Below, in pieces: positions 51,381 through 60,259 of a stretch of 64,000 nucleotides of DNA. Each line of letters opens with the position of its first letter. Within the stretch, counting starts at the first letter, position 1. The notes under the pieces were generated by a model, which was given only the letters and a program-made list of their open reading frames with translations, made no database searches and was not told where the DNA came from. The translations under genes were made by a program, and so were the position numbers. The stretch is from the NCBI GenBank assembly GCA_965242565.1, contig OZ251457.1:1302001-1366000 (forward strand). The letters run 5' to 3'. Source of the stretch: CATQGW01 sp965242565 (GTDB lineage: Bacteria > Chloroflexota > Dehalococcoidia > Bin125).

Positions 51381-52028
51381 CTATGCGCCGTCGGCGCGCC
51401 AGATTTCGGAGAGGTCTACGACCAGGCCGGGGAGCACGTCTTCGCCGGAGAGGGTGGCGGGGCGCGCCAGCTGCTCGTGCGAGCCGTCTTCGCGGTAGAT
51501 GTCGGCGACGGCCTCGAATGGGTCGATGAGCCAGGCGAGGCGCACACCGTTGGCCATCCAGATCTGCACCTTTGCTTCCTGTTGGCTGCGCCGATCCGAT
51601 TGTGAGACGACCTCCACCACGAAATCGGGGGGCACGCGGCCCCGGCCTTCATTTCCGGGTTCGATCAGCGCGGCCCGTTCGGGCGAGAGCCAGGCGGCGT
51701 CCGGCGCACGGCGGCCGAGGCCCCTGATGTCGAAGAACCCGCCCTCGCCGCTGACGATGCCGCCGCCGACGGCCTGCACCCAGGCGTAGAGCTGGCCGAT
51801 GATGCGAACGGCGCGCGCGCTGCTGAAGAGTCCGCCGCTGCCCATGACGATCAGCCTTCCCGTTTCGTCCAGCTCGAAGCGCAGCTCGGGGTTGAGGTCG
51901 AAAAGCGCGTCGAACGCGGCGTCGGACACGATCCACTCCGGCGGCAGGCAGATTTCGAGCGGCGCTTCGAGCGACGTTTGGCGCTCGACGGACGCGGCGG
52001 GGTGCTTCGGTTCGGCTGCGGTGACCAC
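51381..52028 (-). CDS. Uma2-family protein (PD-(D/E)XK fold), copy 1
   Basis: A 215-residue Uma2/DUF820 protein. The motif PPDFVVEVVSQSDRRSQQEAKVQIWMANGVRLAWLIDP contains the family's Asp-Glu-x-Lys core; such proteins are predicted nucleases of unknown biological role that are common in Cyanobacteria and Chloroflexota. The GTG at 52026-52028 is taken as start because the two neighbouring copies share the sequence around it. It is a near duplicate of the next gene, with about 20 bp between them. Confidence 0.82.
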   Translation of the reverse strand: MVTAAEPKHPAASVERQTSLEAPLEICLPPEWIVSDAAFDALFDLNPELRFELDETGRLIVMGSGGLFSSARAVRIIGQLYAWVQAVGGGIVSGEGGFFDIRGLGRRAPDAAWLSPERAALIEPGNEGRGRVPPDFVVEVVSQSDRRSQQEAKVQIWMANGVRLAWLIDPFEAVADIYREDGSHEQLARPATLSGEDVLPGLVVDLSEIWRADGA

Positions 52029-52048
52029 AATGCGCCCAGTGTAGGCGG

Positions 52049-52693
52049 CTATGCGCCTTCGGCGCGCCAGATTTCGGAGAGGTCTACGACCAGGCCGGGG
52101 AGCACATCTTCGCCGGAGAGGGTGGCGGGGCGCGGCAGCTGCTCGTGCGAGCCGTCTTCGCGGTAGATGTCGGCGACGGCCTCGAACGGGTCGATGAGCC
52201 AGGCGAGGCGCACGCCGTTGGCTATCCACATTCGCATCTTTGCTTCCTGTTGGCTGCGCCGATCCGATTGTGAGACGACTTCCACCACGAAATCGGGGGC
52301 GAAGGGCAGCGGGCCTTCGTAATCCGGCGGCAGAGCGGCGGCTCGCTCCGGCGACAGCCACGCGACATCCGGCAAGCGGCGGCCCACATCGCCCACCCGA
52401 ACCTCGGCATCGGCCACGACCACCTCGCCGCCGATGTGCTGCGCCCAGACGCCGACCTGTATCCCGATCGACGTTGAGCGCCTGCTGCTCATCCAGCCGG
52501 GGAATCCCATGACGATCAGCCTTCCCGTTTCGTCCAGCTCGAAGCGCAGCTCGGGGTTGAGGTCGAAGAGCGCGTCGAACGCGGCGTCGGACACGACCCA
52601 CTCCGGCGGCAGGCAGAGTTCGAGCGGCACCCTGAGCGACGTTTGGCGGGCGACGGACGCGACGGGATGCTTCGGTTCGGCTGCGGTGACCAC
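52049..52693 (-). CDS. Uma2-family protein (PD-(D/E)XK fold), copy 2
   Basis: A 214-residue paralogue of the gene at 51381. The C-terminal about 70 residues are nearly identical (DFVVEVVSQSDRRSQQEAKM...DIYREDGSHEQL), while the middle (residues about 65-105) differs, with VGVWAQHIGGEVVVADAEVR here. The sequence just upstream of both GTG starts is the same (CTGGGCGCATTGTGGTCACC on the minus strand), so the duplication included the promoter or leader. Both probably respond to the same signals. Confidence 0.82.
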   Translation of the reverse strand: MVTAAEPKHPVASVARQTSLRVPLELCLPPEWVVSDAAFDALFDLNPELRFELDETGRLIVMGFPGWMSSRRSTSIGIQVGVWAQHIGGEVVVADAEVRVGDVGRRLPDVAWLSPERAAALPPDYEGPLPFAPDFVVEVVSQSDRRSQQEAKMRMWIANGVRLAWLIDPFEAVADIYREDGSHEQLPRPATLSGEDVLPGLVVDLSEIWRAEGA

Positions 52694-52766
52694 AATGCGC
52701 CCAGTGTAGGCGGGACGGCTGTAGAATGCGCGAACGACGACGACGCGCCTGCTGAAGGGAACTTCC

Positions 52767-53906
52767 ATGACCTCTCCGCTGAAAACCGAACTGTGCGACA
52801 TGCTCGGCATCGAGCTGCCGATCATGCTGGCCGGGATGGGCGGCGCGGCCGGGCCGACGCTGGCCGCCGCCGTCTCCGAAGCCGGCGGGCTGGGCGTGGT
52901 CGGCGCGACCGGCTACACGCCCGACGAACTCGCCGAGATGATCGCCAAGGTCCGCTCGCTGACCGACAAGCCGTTCGGCGTGGACCTGCTGCTGCCTTCC
53001 TCGATCGCCGACTCCGGCAACCGCGAGGATCTGGAGATCGAGATCACCGCTGAGCATCGGATGTACGTGGACAATCTCAAGCGCGAGTTCGAGATTCCCG
53101 AGCCCTCGGCGCTGCCCGACCGTCCGCCGCTGACGCAGGACTACTTCCGCAAGCAGGTCGAGGTGATTCTCGACGAGAACGTGCCCGTCTTCGCTTCGGG
53201 GCTGGGCAATCCGGGCTGGATGGTGCCCGACGCGCACGCGCAGGGGATGAAGGTGATCGGGTTGGTGGGCAACACGCGCAATGCGCGGCGGGTGGCGGCG
53301 GCGAACGTGGACGCGGTGGTGGCGCAGGGCACCGAGGCGGGCGGGCACACGGGGCGGATCGGCACGCTGGCGCTGGTGCCGCAGGTGGCGGACGCGATCG
53401 CGCCGACGAAGACCATCGCGGCCGGCGGGATCGTGGACGGGCGGGGGCTGGTCGCGGCGCTGGCGCTGGGCGCGGAGGCGATCTGGTGCGGCACGGCGTT
53501 CCTGGCGACGCCCGAGGCCTATCAGGACGCGGAGGAGCGCGGCGAGACCGACGCCTGGACGCGCAAGGTGCAGCACGACAAGCTGGTCGCCGCGGTGGAT
53601 GAGGACACGCGGATCGGGCGGATGTACTCGGGCAAGACGATGCGCCACATGTACAACGCCTGGACGGAGGCCTGGGAGCGCCCCGAAGCGCCGGCGACGC
53701 TGCCGATGCCGCTCCAGGGGCTGCTGGTCGGCGAGGCGCTGCGCGGGGCGCGCGAGGCGCACATCGAGGAGCTGATCGGCGGGCCGGCCGGCAACGGCGC
53801 GGGGCTGATCAAGGCGATCCGGCCGGCCACCGAGGTGGTCGAATCGATGGCCTCGGTGGCGGAGGAGATTTTCGAGCGCTTCGGGCTTGAGCCGGTCACG
53901 GCTTAG
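52767..53906 (+). CDS. Nitronate monooxygenase-family flavoprotein
   Basis: A 379-residue FMN-dependent TIM-barrel protein that oxidises nitronates (2-nitropropane dioxygenase family). Typical blocks are MLGIELPIMLAGMGGAAGPTLAAAVSEAGGLGVVG, VVAQGTEAGGHTGRIGTLALVP (with the catalytic-type His) and AAGGIVDGRGLVAALALGAEAIWCGTAFLATPEA. Length and order are normal. It starts divergently from the Uma2 pair with 73 bp between them. Confidence 0.92.
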   Translation: MTSPLKTELCDMLGIELPIMLAGMGGAAGPTLAAAVSEAGGLGVVGATGYTPDELAEMIAKVRSLTDKPFGVDLLLPSSIADSGNREDLEIEITAEHRMYVDNLKREFEIPEPSALPDRPPLTQDYFRKQVEVILDENVPVFASGLGNPGWMVPDAHAQGMKVIGLVGNTRNARRVAAANVDAVVAQGTEAGGHTGRIGTLALVPQVADAIAPTKTIAAGGIVDGRGLVAALALGAEAIWCGTAFLATPEAYQDAEERGETDAWTRKVQHDKLVAAVDEDTRIGRMYSGKTMRHMYNAWTEAWERPEAPATLPMPLQGLLVGEALRGAREAHIEELIGGPAGNGAGLIKAIRPATEVVESMASVAEEIFERFGLEPVTA

Positions 53907-53962
53907 CCGCGGCCCAGCTGCGAGATGGCCGCGATGTTGCGCGCAGATCGCGACGATGCACG

Positions 53963-54553
53963 ATGAAAATCTGCCGCTCGTGCCACCGCGAGACGTTTGA
54001 CGGCCGCGCCGCCTGCCACCACTGCGGCGCGGATGTCGCGGAGACGCTGCCGATCGCGCTGCCCAGCCGCGACGCCGCCACCTGGGTGCGCGCGGGGCCC
54101 TTTATGTCGCGCATCGGCGACCTGGCGCTGGGCATCGACGGGCTCACCTTCTACGCCGAAGACGGACGCCCGCTGCTGGAGGTGCCCACCCGCGAAATCC
54201 GCAGCGTGCGCGGTGCGCAGGGGCGCGACATGATCGTGGAGTGGGAGGACGAGCGCGGAGGCCGCCACAGCGCCCGGATGCGCGTCCGCTGGGCGCCGCA
54301 GGCTGATCGCACGCTGCGGCGCGACTACTACATCAACGCGCGCGGCTGGCGGGCCGGCGCGGCCTACGGCGCGCGCAACCCCTATCGGCGCGGACGCCGC
54401 ACGCGGCGCGACTATGCCGCCGTGCGCGACCGCTGGCTGTCGGGGCTGGGGATGCTGCTCTCGGCGGATCGCTACGCGACTGATCGCCGCCCGCGCGAGG
54501 AGCGCGAGGGCTGGCGCGGACGCCTGCGCGCGCGCCTGCGGCAGGCAGGCTGA
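53963..54553 (+). CDS. Zinc-ribbon protein with basic C-terminus
   Basis: A 196-residue protein. The N-terminus has CRSCHRETFDGRAACHHCG, a four-Cys zinc ribbon (residues 4-22). The middle resembles a small beta-rich domain (DGLTFYAEDGRPLLEVPTREIRSVRG), similar in style to PH-like or SHOCT-associated domains. The C-terminal third is Arg/Tyr-rich and probably nucleic-acid binding. The strand choice rests on the zinc ribbon; the opposite frame is low-complexity. Followed 3 bp later by a second Cys-motif protein. Confidence 0.65.
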   Translation: MKICRSCHRETFDGRAACHHCGADVAETLPIALPSRDAATWVRAGPFMSRIGDLALGIDGLTFYAEDGRPLLEVPTREIRSVRGAQGRDMIVEWEDERGGRHSARMRVRWAPQADRTLRRDYYINARGWRAGAAYGARNPYRRGRRTRRDYAAVRDRWLSGLGMLLSADRYATDRRPREEREGWRGRLRARLRQAG

Positions 54554-54556
54554 GCA

Positions 54557-54871
54557 ATGCCGCGCCGCAACCGCAAGGGCCGCCGCCCCGGCCAGCGCCC
54601 GCGCCTCTTCCACCCCGAAAGCCGCCGCGAAGCGCGGCGCAATCAGCGCGAGCTGGAGCGGTTGCTGAGCCATCCGCCGCCTGAGCTGTCGGAGCCGCCC
54701 GCGCCCCCGCCGCTCGCCCGCGAGTGCGGCAACTGCGTTGAGTGGGTCGCGCCGGCCGGCGGTCTGCCGGAGGCGTTGGCCGCCCGCGGGCGCTGCATCC
54801 ACCCCGCCTCCGGCGTCCTCGCCCCGCCCGCCGACATGCCGGCCTGCGCCCAGTTCACGCCGCGTCGGTGA
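54557..54871 (+). CDS. Small protein with C-terminal four-Cys motif
   Basis: A 104-residue protein with a very basic N-terminus (MPRRNRKGRRPGQRPRLFHP), a helical charged stretch, and the cysteines of CGNCVEW, RGRCIHP and PACAQF near the C-terminus, a likely zinc or iron-sulfur site. It begins 3 bp after the zinc-ribbon gene, so the two are co-transcribed. Function unknown. Confidence 0.6.
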   Translation: MPRRNRKGRRPGQRPRLFHPESRREARRNQRELERLLSHPPPELSEPPAPPPLARECGNCVEWVAPAGGLPEALAARGRCIHPASGVLAPPADMPACAQFTPRR

Positions 54872-54880
54872 GCGCCCGGT

Positions 54881-54900
54881 AGTGTGTAATGGTGTACACT
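54881..54900. promoter_or_regulatory. Palindrome just upstream of the cytosine methylase gene
   Basis: AGTGTGTAATGGTGTACACT contains the perfect 8-bp palindrome GTGTACAC (54892-54899) and outer arms AGTGT/ACACT, with a TGTAAT that could act as a -10 box. It ends ten bases before the methylase ATG. Restriction-modification operons often carry such symmetric operators. No controller (C) gene is visible. Confidence 0.3.
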
Positions 54901-54910
54901 CCTGATCACT

Positions 54911-56119
54911 ATGGGCACGGAAACGAAGCCGAGGTTCTTGGCTGTCGACTTCTATTGCGGAGCCGGCGGCACCACGCGCGGCCTGCTCGATGCCGGCGGC
55001 TACGTGATCGCGGGCGTCGACAACGACGTGTCCTGCCGCAAGACCTATGAGGAGAACAACGTCAACGGCACGCTCGACAAGCGCGGCCCTACGTTCCTCG
55101 GCTATGACATGTTCCCGGAATCGCCCGACTACCCCGCCGGACAGCAGGAACAGGTCTTCGAGAAGCTACGCGCGCTCATCCCGCAGCATCGAGCGATGGC
55201 TGCCGATGTCCCTCTGATGTTCGCCATCTGCGCGCCGTGCCAGGCGTTCACCAAGTTCGCGCAGCGTCACCTGACGCCCACGCGGAAGGAGTCGCGGATG
55301 CGCGATCGCGATCTGCTCTCGCAGACGCTCAGCTTCGTAGACGAGTTCCAGCCTGAGCTCATCCTGTGCGAAAACGTCATGGGCATTCGCCGCGTCGGAT
55401 CGTTGGCGATCTGGGAGGGCTTTAGGGAGAGCCTGCGCGTTCGCAGCTACGCCGTTGACGACGCCGATGTCTGCGCGTCGAACTTCGGCGTACCGCAGTA
55501 CCGGCGACGCTCGTTCCTGATGGGGCTGAGGATGCCGTCACCCGTGCTGACCACTCCTGTGACTGTGCCCACGAGCGGAGGCGACGGGAAGCTGATCTCG
55601 GTCAAGGAAGCGATCGGCGACTTGCCGGAGCTCGAAGCCGGCGAGGCGAATGGCGACGATCGGAATCACGTCTGCCGCAACCTGAGCGACACCAACCGTC
55701 GCCGGCTTGAGTACCTCAAGCCGGGCGAACCCAATTTCAGGCTTGCCAATGCTCCGGCGGGCGATCTGTCGCTCGCCTGTCACCGCCGCCTGGAGGGAAC
55801 AGGCAAGCGCGGCTTCGGCGACGTCTACACGCGGATGCGCCCAGACAGACCGTCGCCGACCATCACGACGCGCTTCGTGAGCGTCTCGAACGGCCGCTTC
55901 GGGCACTTCGACCGGAAGCAGGTTCGCGGCATCTCGGTCCGCGAGGGGGCGACGCTCCAGTCGTTCCCGCCGGAGTACCGGTTCTACGGCAGCGGGATCG
56001 ACGCCAATGCGAAGATGATCGGCAATGCGGTGCCGCCGAAGCTGGCGGCGCACATGGCTGATCATCTGGTCTCCACCTGGCAGTCGTTGCCGAAGCGCAA
56101 GGCGGCGAATCGTGGATAG
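54911..56119 (+). CDS. C5-cytosine DNA methyltransferase
   Basis: A 402-residue 5-methylcytosine DNA methyltransferase. Motif I is DFYCGAGGTTRGLLDAG, motif IV is CAPCQAFTKFAQRH with the catalytic Cys of PCQ near residue 110, motif VI is LCENVMGI, motif VIII is QYRRRSFLMGL and motif X is GNAVPPKLAAHM. The region between VIII and IX holds the target-recognition part. All catalytic motifs are intact. Its end overlaps the GTG start of the GHKL ATPase by 8 bp, and a Vsr nuclease gene completes the unit. Confidence 0.95.
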   Translation: MGTETKPRFLAVDFYCGAGGTTRGLLDAGGYVIAGVDNDVSCRKTYEENNVNGTLDKRGPTFLGYDMFPESPDYPAGQQEQVFEKLRALIPQHRAMAADVPLMFAICAPCQAFTKFAQRHLTPTRKESRMRDRDLLSQTLSFVDEFQPELILCENVMGIRRVGSLAIWEGFRESLRVRSYAVDDADVCASNFGVPQYRRRSFLMGLRMPSPVLTTPVTVPTSGGDGKLISVKEAIGDLPELEAGEANGDDRNHVCRNLSDTNRRRLEYLKPGEPNFRLANAPAGDLSLACHRRLEGTGKRGFGDVYTRMRPDRPSPTITTRFVSVSNGRFGHFDRKQVRGISVREGATLQSFPPEYRFYGSGIDANAKMIGNAVPPKLAAHMADHLVSTWQSLPKRKAANRG

Positions 56120-58547
56120 CGCCGACCTCTGCTTCGCGTTTCTCCGCGCCGAGTCCGAGGCGGCCGTCACGCAGATCATCGAGAGCGAGTTGCCGCTCTT
56201 CGCCGGTACTGCGTGGCGTGAGATCGATCAACGCGACACGAACTCGAACACGATCAACAACCAGGCGTCGACCGGCAGCAAGGCACTTACGGAGCTTTGC
56301 ACGAACATGGTCGACGCCGTCCTCATGAAGCGTGCCTACGAGCACGGGATTAGTGACCTCACGGGGCCCGACGCGCCACAGAGCGTCACCGACGCAGTCC
56401 GCATACTCATCGGTTTCACAGGTGACCGGACAGGTGTTCTCGCCGAGATCGACGACGACGAAGCTCTGCGCCAGTTCGCCGCCGAGAATCTCGTGATCGG
56501 CGTCACAGGCGGTTCTCGCAAAGGTGAGGCAATTTGCTTCACGTTCGCCGACAATGGCGAAGGACAACACCCTAAAGATTTCGAGCGCACATTTCTGTCC
56601 CTAAGCACCCGGAACAAGTCCGACATTCCTTTTGTCCAGGGAAAATGGAACATGGGCGGGTCTGGCGTCCTGGGCTACTGCGGACTGCACTGGTACAAGC
56701 TGATCGTCTCACGGCGATACGACCGCTCCGGGCCTTGGGGATGGACACTAGTTCGCCAACGGCCTGGTGCAGATCTGCCCGTCGCAGAGTACCTGACAAT
56801 CGAGGGCAGCATTCCAAGTTTCGAGTACGATCGCGTCTTCCCTGCGACTCTTCGCTCCGGCGAAGTGGATGAGCAGCTGAGTCGGTCCAGCGGCACGATC
56901 ATCAAGCTCTACGACTACACGCTGGAGTCTCGCGCCAGCACATCGTTCGACGGAATCCGCGAGGCGCTGAATGCTGGGCTCGTTTCGACGGTCCTACCTT
57001 TTCGGCTGTACAACTACCGCGCGACTCCTTCACAGACCCGAACGGGTCGCCGTGCAATGGGCGTCGACGAGCGCCCGTTAAACGGAATGGAGTCTCAGCT
57101 GCGGCGCGATGCTCGCGGCGGAACCGACGGAGGGACACAGCGTACACAGGGACACCGTGCGCACGAGCGGCACCATGTCGACACTGTGAAGCACCCTGAA
57201 CTCGGGGAAATCACAATTACAGCCATCGTGCTGCCACGAGAGCGCCCCAGCTGGCTCCGGTCTAACATCGGTCGCATATTTCACTCCGTGAACGGTCAGG
57301 TCCAGCACACGCAAACGCGAGGCTATCTGTCGCAGCGCTGCCGATTCCCCGGTCTGATGGACCGAATCGTCCTGATCGTAGACGCGACCAAGATGACCAC
57401 GGCTGCGCACAATCTCGTCTGGAAGAGCGACCGCGAGCACGTTCGGGAAACTTCTATCGGCCAGATCTACCTCGAGACGGTCCGCCAGACCATCGCCGAC
57501 TCCGAATTCTTGAAGGCTTTGCAGCAGGAGTTCGCAGCGGAGCAGATCGACGCCGAAGAGTCGGCCACTCAGCAGAGTCTATTCGAGTCGCTGATCGAGA
57601 ACGACCAGAACCTCGCCCAACTGCTGCCTAAGGGCACTCTCGTTCGACGCCGCGGACGGCGCATGCGGGGCGGCGAACAGACCGAGTGGAAGGGCAAGCG
57701 CTCGCCCACATTCTTGCGCCTACCCAGCCGACAGCTCCAAGCCATGGGCATCGACCTCGCTGCGGAGACGAAGCGTCGCGTTCAGCTCGAAACGGACGTC
57801 GAGAACGGCTGGCTAGCTCGTGACGAGAATCCGGGACGAATCACGATCCGTGGCGAGGGCATCGAGCATGTCGAATACTCGTCCAGCATCCGCGATGGCC
57901 GAGTCACGCTCGGACTTACGCTTACGCCGTCGCGCCTCCATCCGGGGACGCACATCGAGGCAGTCGTTTCGATGAACGACGAGGAGATGCCGGTTCCTGT
58001 TGAGTGTGAGATTACGCTCAACGTAGTGGAGTCTCGGCCAGCTAAGCCGCCCGGCACTCGCACGCCGAAGAAGACCGACACCGACAGTCAAGGAGACGCC
58101 GAACAGGACACATTGGGCATTCCGCCAACCAAGTGGCTCACCGAAGACGGACGGGACATCATGGACGGCGTGGAAACGATCCGATGGCCTACTGGATATG
58201 GAGAACAGGACGGTGGCGTCGTTGAGGACTTCGGTGAGGACGGCAAGGTCTACCAAATCAACTACGACAACGCGCATTTCCAGTCGTTCCTGCAACGAGC
58301 CCGAACCGAGAGCGAGCGACGGATCATCACGACGCAGTACCAGCTGGGAATGCTCGTCTCGATGATGGGCATAGAGGACGCTTTCGCTCGACTAGAGGAC
58401 GACGAGGAAAAGGAGCGCCTTGTCGACGTCTTGGACGAGATCCGACGGCTGAGCGCTCGTGCGAGCGCCACAGTCGTGATGTCTATCGCTCAGACGATCG
58501 CGACGATGGTAAATCCGGAAGCTGTCAGTACCGACGGCGACGAATGA
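56112..58547 (+). CDS. GHKL-type ATPase (MORC/MutL-like) of a methylation-linked system
   Basis: An 811-residue protein. The N-terminal ATPase has the GHKL boxes: N box ELCTNMVDA (Glu61, Asn65), G1 box FADNGEGQ (Asp147), and G2 box NMGGSGVLGYCG (about 180). The region after it (to about 500) may be a transducer/S5-like part, and the C-terminus is rich in coiled-coil-like helices (EDDEEKERLVDVLDEIRRL). GHKL ATPases near restriction-modification genes were described by Iyer, Abhiman and Aravind (2008) as MORC-related. The start is a GTG inside the methylase gene. It overlaps the Vsr gene by 4 bp (ATGA). Confidence 0.8.
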   Translation: MDSADLCFAFLRAESEAAVTQIIESELPLFAGTAWREIDQRDTNSNTINNQASTGSKALTELCTNMVDAVLMKRAYEHGISDLTGPDAPQSVTDAVRILIGFTGDRTGVLAEIDDDEALRQFAAENLVIGVTGGSRKGEAICFTFADNGEGQHPKDFERTFLSLSTRNKSDIPFVQGKWNMGGSGVLGYCGLHWYKLIVSRRYDRSGPWGWTLVRQRPGADLPVAEYLTIEGSIPSFEYDRVFPATLRSGEVDEQLSRSSGTIIKLYDYTLESRASTSFDGIREALNAGLVSTVLPFRLYNYRATPSQTRTGRRAMGVDERPLNGMESQLRRDARGGTDGGTQRTQGHRAHERHHVDTVKHPELGEITITAIVLPRERPSWLRSNIGRIFHSVNGQVQHTQTRGYLSQRCRFPGLMDRIVLIVDATKMTTAAHNLVWKSDREHVRETSIGQIYLETVRQTIADSEFLKALQQEFAAEQIDAEESATQQSLFESLIENDQNLAQLLPKGTLVRRRGRRMRGGEQTEWKGKRSPTFLRLPSRQLQAMGIDLAAETKRRVQLETDVENGWLARDENPGRITIRGEGIEHVEYSSSIRDGRVTLGLTLTPSRLHPGTHIEAVVSMNDEEMPVPVECEITLNVVESRPAKPPGTRTPKKTDTDSQGDAEQDTLGIPPTKWLTEDGRDIMDGVETIRWPTGYGEQDGGVVEDFGEDGKVYQINYDNAHFQSFLQRARTESERRIITTQYQLGMLVSMMGIEDAFARLEDDEEKERLVDVLDEIRRLSARASATVVMSIAQTIATMVNPEAVSTDGDE

Positions 58548-58951
58548 TCACCACACCTGCACGATCAGCGCTGATGTCGCGCGTGCGCACGAGCGGCAGC
58601 GCGCCCGAACGGGCCGTCTGCTCCGCCATCTGGCGAGCGGGTTTCCGCTACCGCCTGAATGTCAAGCGCTTGCCCGGCAAGCCCGACATCGTCCTCCCGC
58701 GCTACCGGATGGTCGTGTTCGTCAACGGCTGCTTCTGGCACAACCACTCGTGCCGAAAAGGTCGGCGCCCCGCGACGAACCGGGACTTTTGGGACCCGAA
58801 GCTCGATCGCAATGTTGCGCGGGATGCGGCCAACCGCCGGAAGCTCCGCAAGGACGGCTGGCGCGTCTATACCGTGTGGGAGTGCCGACTCGAGCAGGGT
58901 ACGCGGCGCGTGCTGAGCCGTCTGGAACAGCTTCGAAACGCAGAGACGTAG
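58544..58951 (+). CDS. Very short patch repair (Vsr) endonuclease
   Basis: A 135-residue Vsr-family nuclease. The core PGKPDIVLPRYRMVVFVNGCFWHNHSC, with Asp in the KPDIV strand and the zinc-site Cys/His, matches Vsr, and DFWDPKLDRNVARDAANRRKL follows as usual. Vsr nicks T:G mismatches made by deamination of 5-methylcytosine, next to Dcm-type sites; in this setting it could also serve as the cutting module of the three-gene system. It is translationally coupled to the GHKL ATPase. Confidence 0.93.
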   Translation: MITTPARSALMSRVRTSGSAPERAVCSAIWRAGFRYRLNVKRLPGKPDIVLPRYRMVVFVNGCFWHNHSCRKGRRPATNRDFWDPKLDRNVARDAANRRKLRKDGWRVYTVWECRLEQGTRRVLSRLEQLRNAET

Positions 58952-58972
58952 GCCCGGCGGCAAGCCGGCGCG

Positions 58973-60259
58973 TCAGGATGTCTTCGTGTTGGGCACCAGT
59001 CGATGCGGGCCGATGAAGCCGATGTGGACTTTGCCCGTGTCGCCTTTGGCGTCGTCGTAGAAGTAGATGCGCGGGATGTTCTGTCCACCGCCTTCGGCGA
59101 CTTTGAGATGGGCGTGCATCACCAGTCGGCCGCTGCTCTGGAGCTCGGTCGAGACTTCAAACTCGCGAGTGCGGCTGAGATCGCGCGAATGCTTCACGGC
59201 GTCCGACTCTTTCAGGGCCAGCTTCTTCTGGGAGGCGGGCCAGCGATGCTGCGCATCGCCGTGATTGCACCACTGCCAGAAGCCGCCGGAGAAATCGCCC
59301 ACGTTGCGCGCATACTCGTCGAGCGCGCGCAGCCCCAGCCAAGCGTCCTGCGCCCAGAATCCAGCCTCCAGTGCCTGGTCGAGCGCGTCGAGCTCGCGCT
59401 CCGCCGACGCCGGCAATTCGATGTGGTCAAGATGTTCGCGCGCCGCCTCAACCAGCGCCGCGAACGTCTCAACGGTGTCCGGGGCCTTGGTCGAACCGTC
59501 CGATTCGGCATTGATTTTCCCGCTAAAGTGGGTGAGAAACTCGTTGGACTGCGCTTCCAGATTCTGTTGGGCGATCAGGCGCTCGGCCTCAGCCGATTGC
59601 ACCTTCGCCTGGGCTCGGTCGAGCTGCTCTTGCAGCGTCTCCGCTTCCTTAGACAGGCGCTCGCTCTTTTCGACCGCTTTGTCTCGCTCGGTCGTCAAGC
59701 GCTGTGCCTCGTCTTCGAGAGCCGACACTCGTTGCTTGAGCTTGACCTTGTCGGTGTTTGCTCGCTTGAGCTGTTCTTCGAGCGCTTCTTCCTCGGACCG
59801 CTGCGCGAACTCGCGCTCGCTCAGATCCGCCACCTGCCCATCGAGCCGTGTTCCGAGCGCCGCCAGATCGTCGATTCGGCGCTCAAGCTCCTGGCGTTGC
59901 TCTTCCGAGCGCTTCGCGCGGTCATCCGCCTGGACCCAGCTGGCGCTCAGATCCTCAAGGTCGGATCGGAGTCTGGATTCAGCGGCTTGCAGCGCCTTGA
60001 TCTGCGGTTGGATCGGTTCCTCGCGCTCCACGATGCCCCGCATATCCCGCCGTAGGTCGGCGGCGCTCTGAGACAGTTCGGAGAGCTGCCGCCGGCGTTC
60101 CGCATCCTGATCGCTCAGTTCGCGAATCCGCTCCTCCATATGAGATTTCCAGGCAGCCTCGTCGCCCGAGCGGCGGCGCAGGAACAGCACGGCAACGGCG
60201 GTCGTCCCTGCGGCGGCGGCCGTCAGCGCCCAGAGTTGCGTTCGCCGGGTCATCGTCAT
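58973..60259 (-). CDS. Membrane-anchored long coiled-coil protein
   Basis: A 428-residue protein. One transmembrane helix near the N-terminus (LWALTAAAAGTTAVAVLFL), a long coiled coil (about residues 35-230, with heptads such as LEEQLKRANTDKVKLKQRVSALE), then a globular C-terminal domain ending KVHIGFIGPHRLVPNTKTS. A similar IGxIGPH tail occurs in other uncharacterised bacterial proteins that I associate loosely with DNA-processing loci; this is not established. It converges on the Vsr gene (22 bp apart) and its start overlaps pyrE's stop by 4 bp. Confidence 0.65.
   Translation of the reverse strand: MTMTRRTQLWALTAAAAGTTAVAVLFLRRRSGDEAAWKSHMEERIRELSDQDAERRRQLSELSQSAADLRRDMRGIVEREEPIQPQIKALQAAESRLRSDLEDLSASWVQADDRAKRSEEQRQELERRIDDLAALGTRLDGQVADLSEREFAQRSEEEALEEQLKRANTDKVKLKQRVSALEDEAQRLTTERDKAVEKSERLSKEAETLQEQLDRAQAKVQSAEAERLIAQQNLEAQSNEFLTHFSGKINAESDGSTKAPDTVETFAALVEAAREHLDHIELPASAERELDALDQALEAGFWAQDAWLGLRALDEYARNVGDFSGGFWQWCNHGDAQHRWPASQKKLALKESDAVKHSRDLSRTREFEVSTELQSSGRLVMHAHLKVAEGGGQNIPRIYFYDDAKGDTGKVHIGFIGPHRLVPNTKTS

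Noticed and set aside
51381..53762. 793-codon minus-strand frame ending in Uma2 copy 1
   Set aside because: Only the last 215 codons are real; the rest is antisense to nitronate monooxygenase and a wrong frame of Uma2 copy 2.
53903..54802. Minus-strand 299-codon frame opposite the zinc-ribbon genes
   Set aside because: The plus strand shows two ordered Cys motifs in adjacent genes; the minus frame is Ala/Arg low complexity without motifs.
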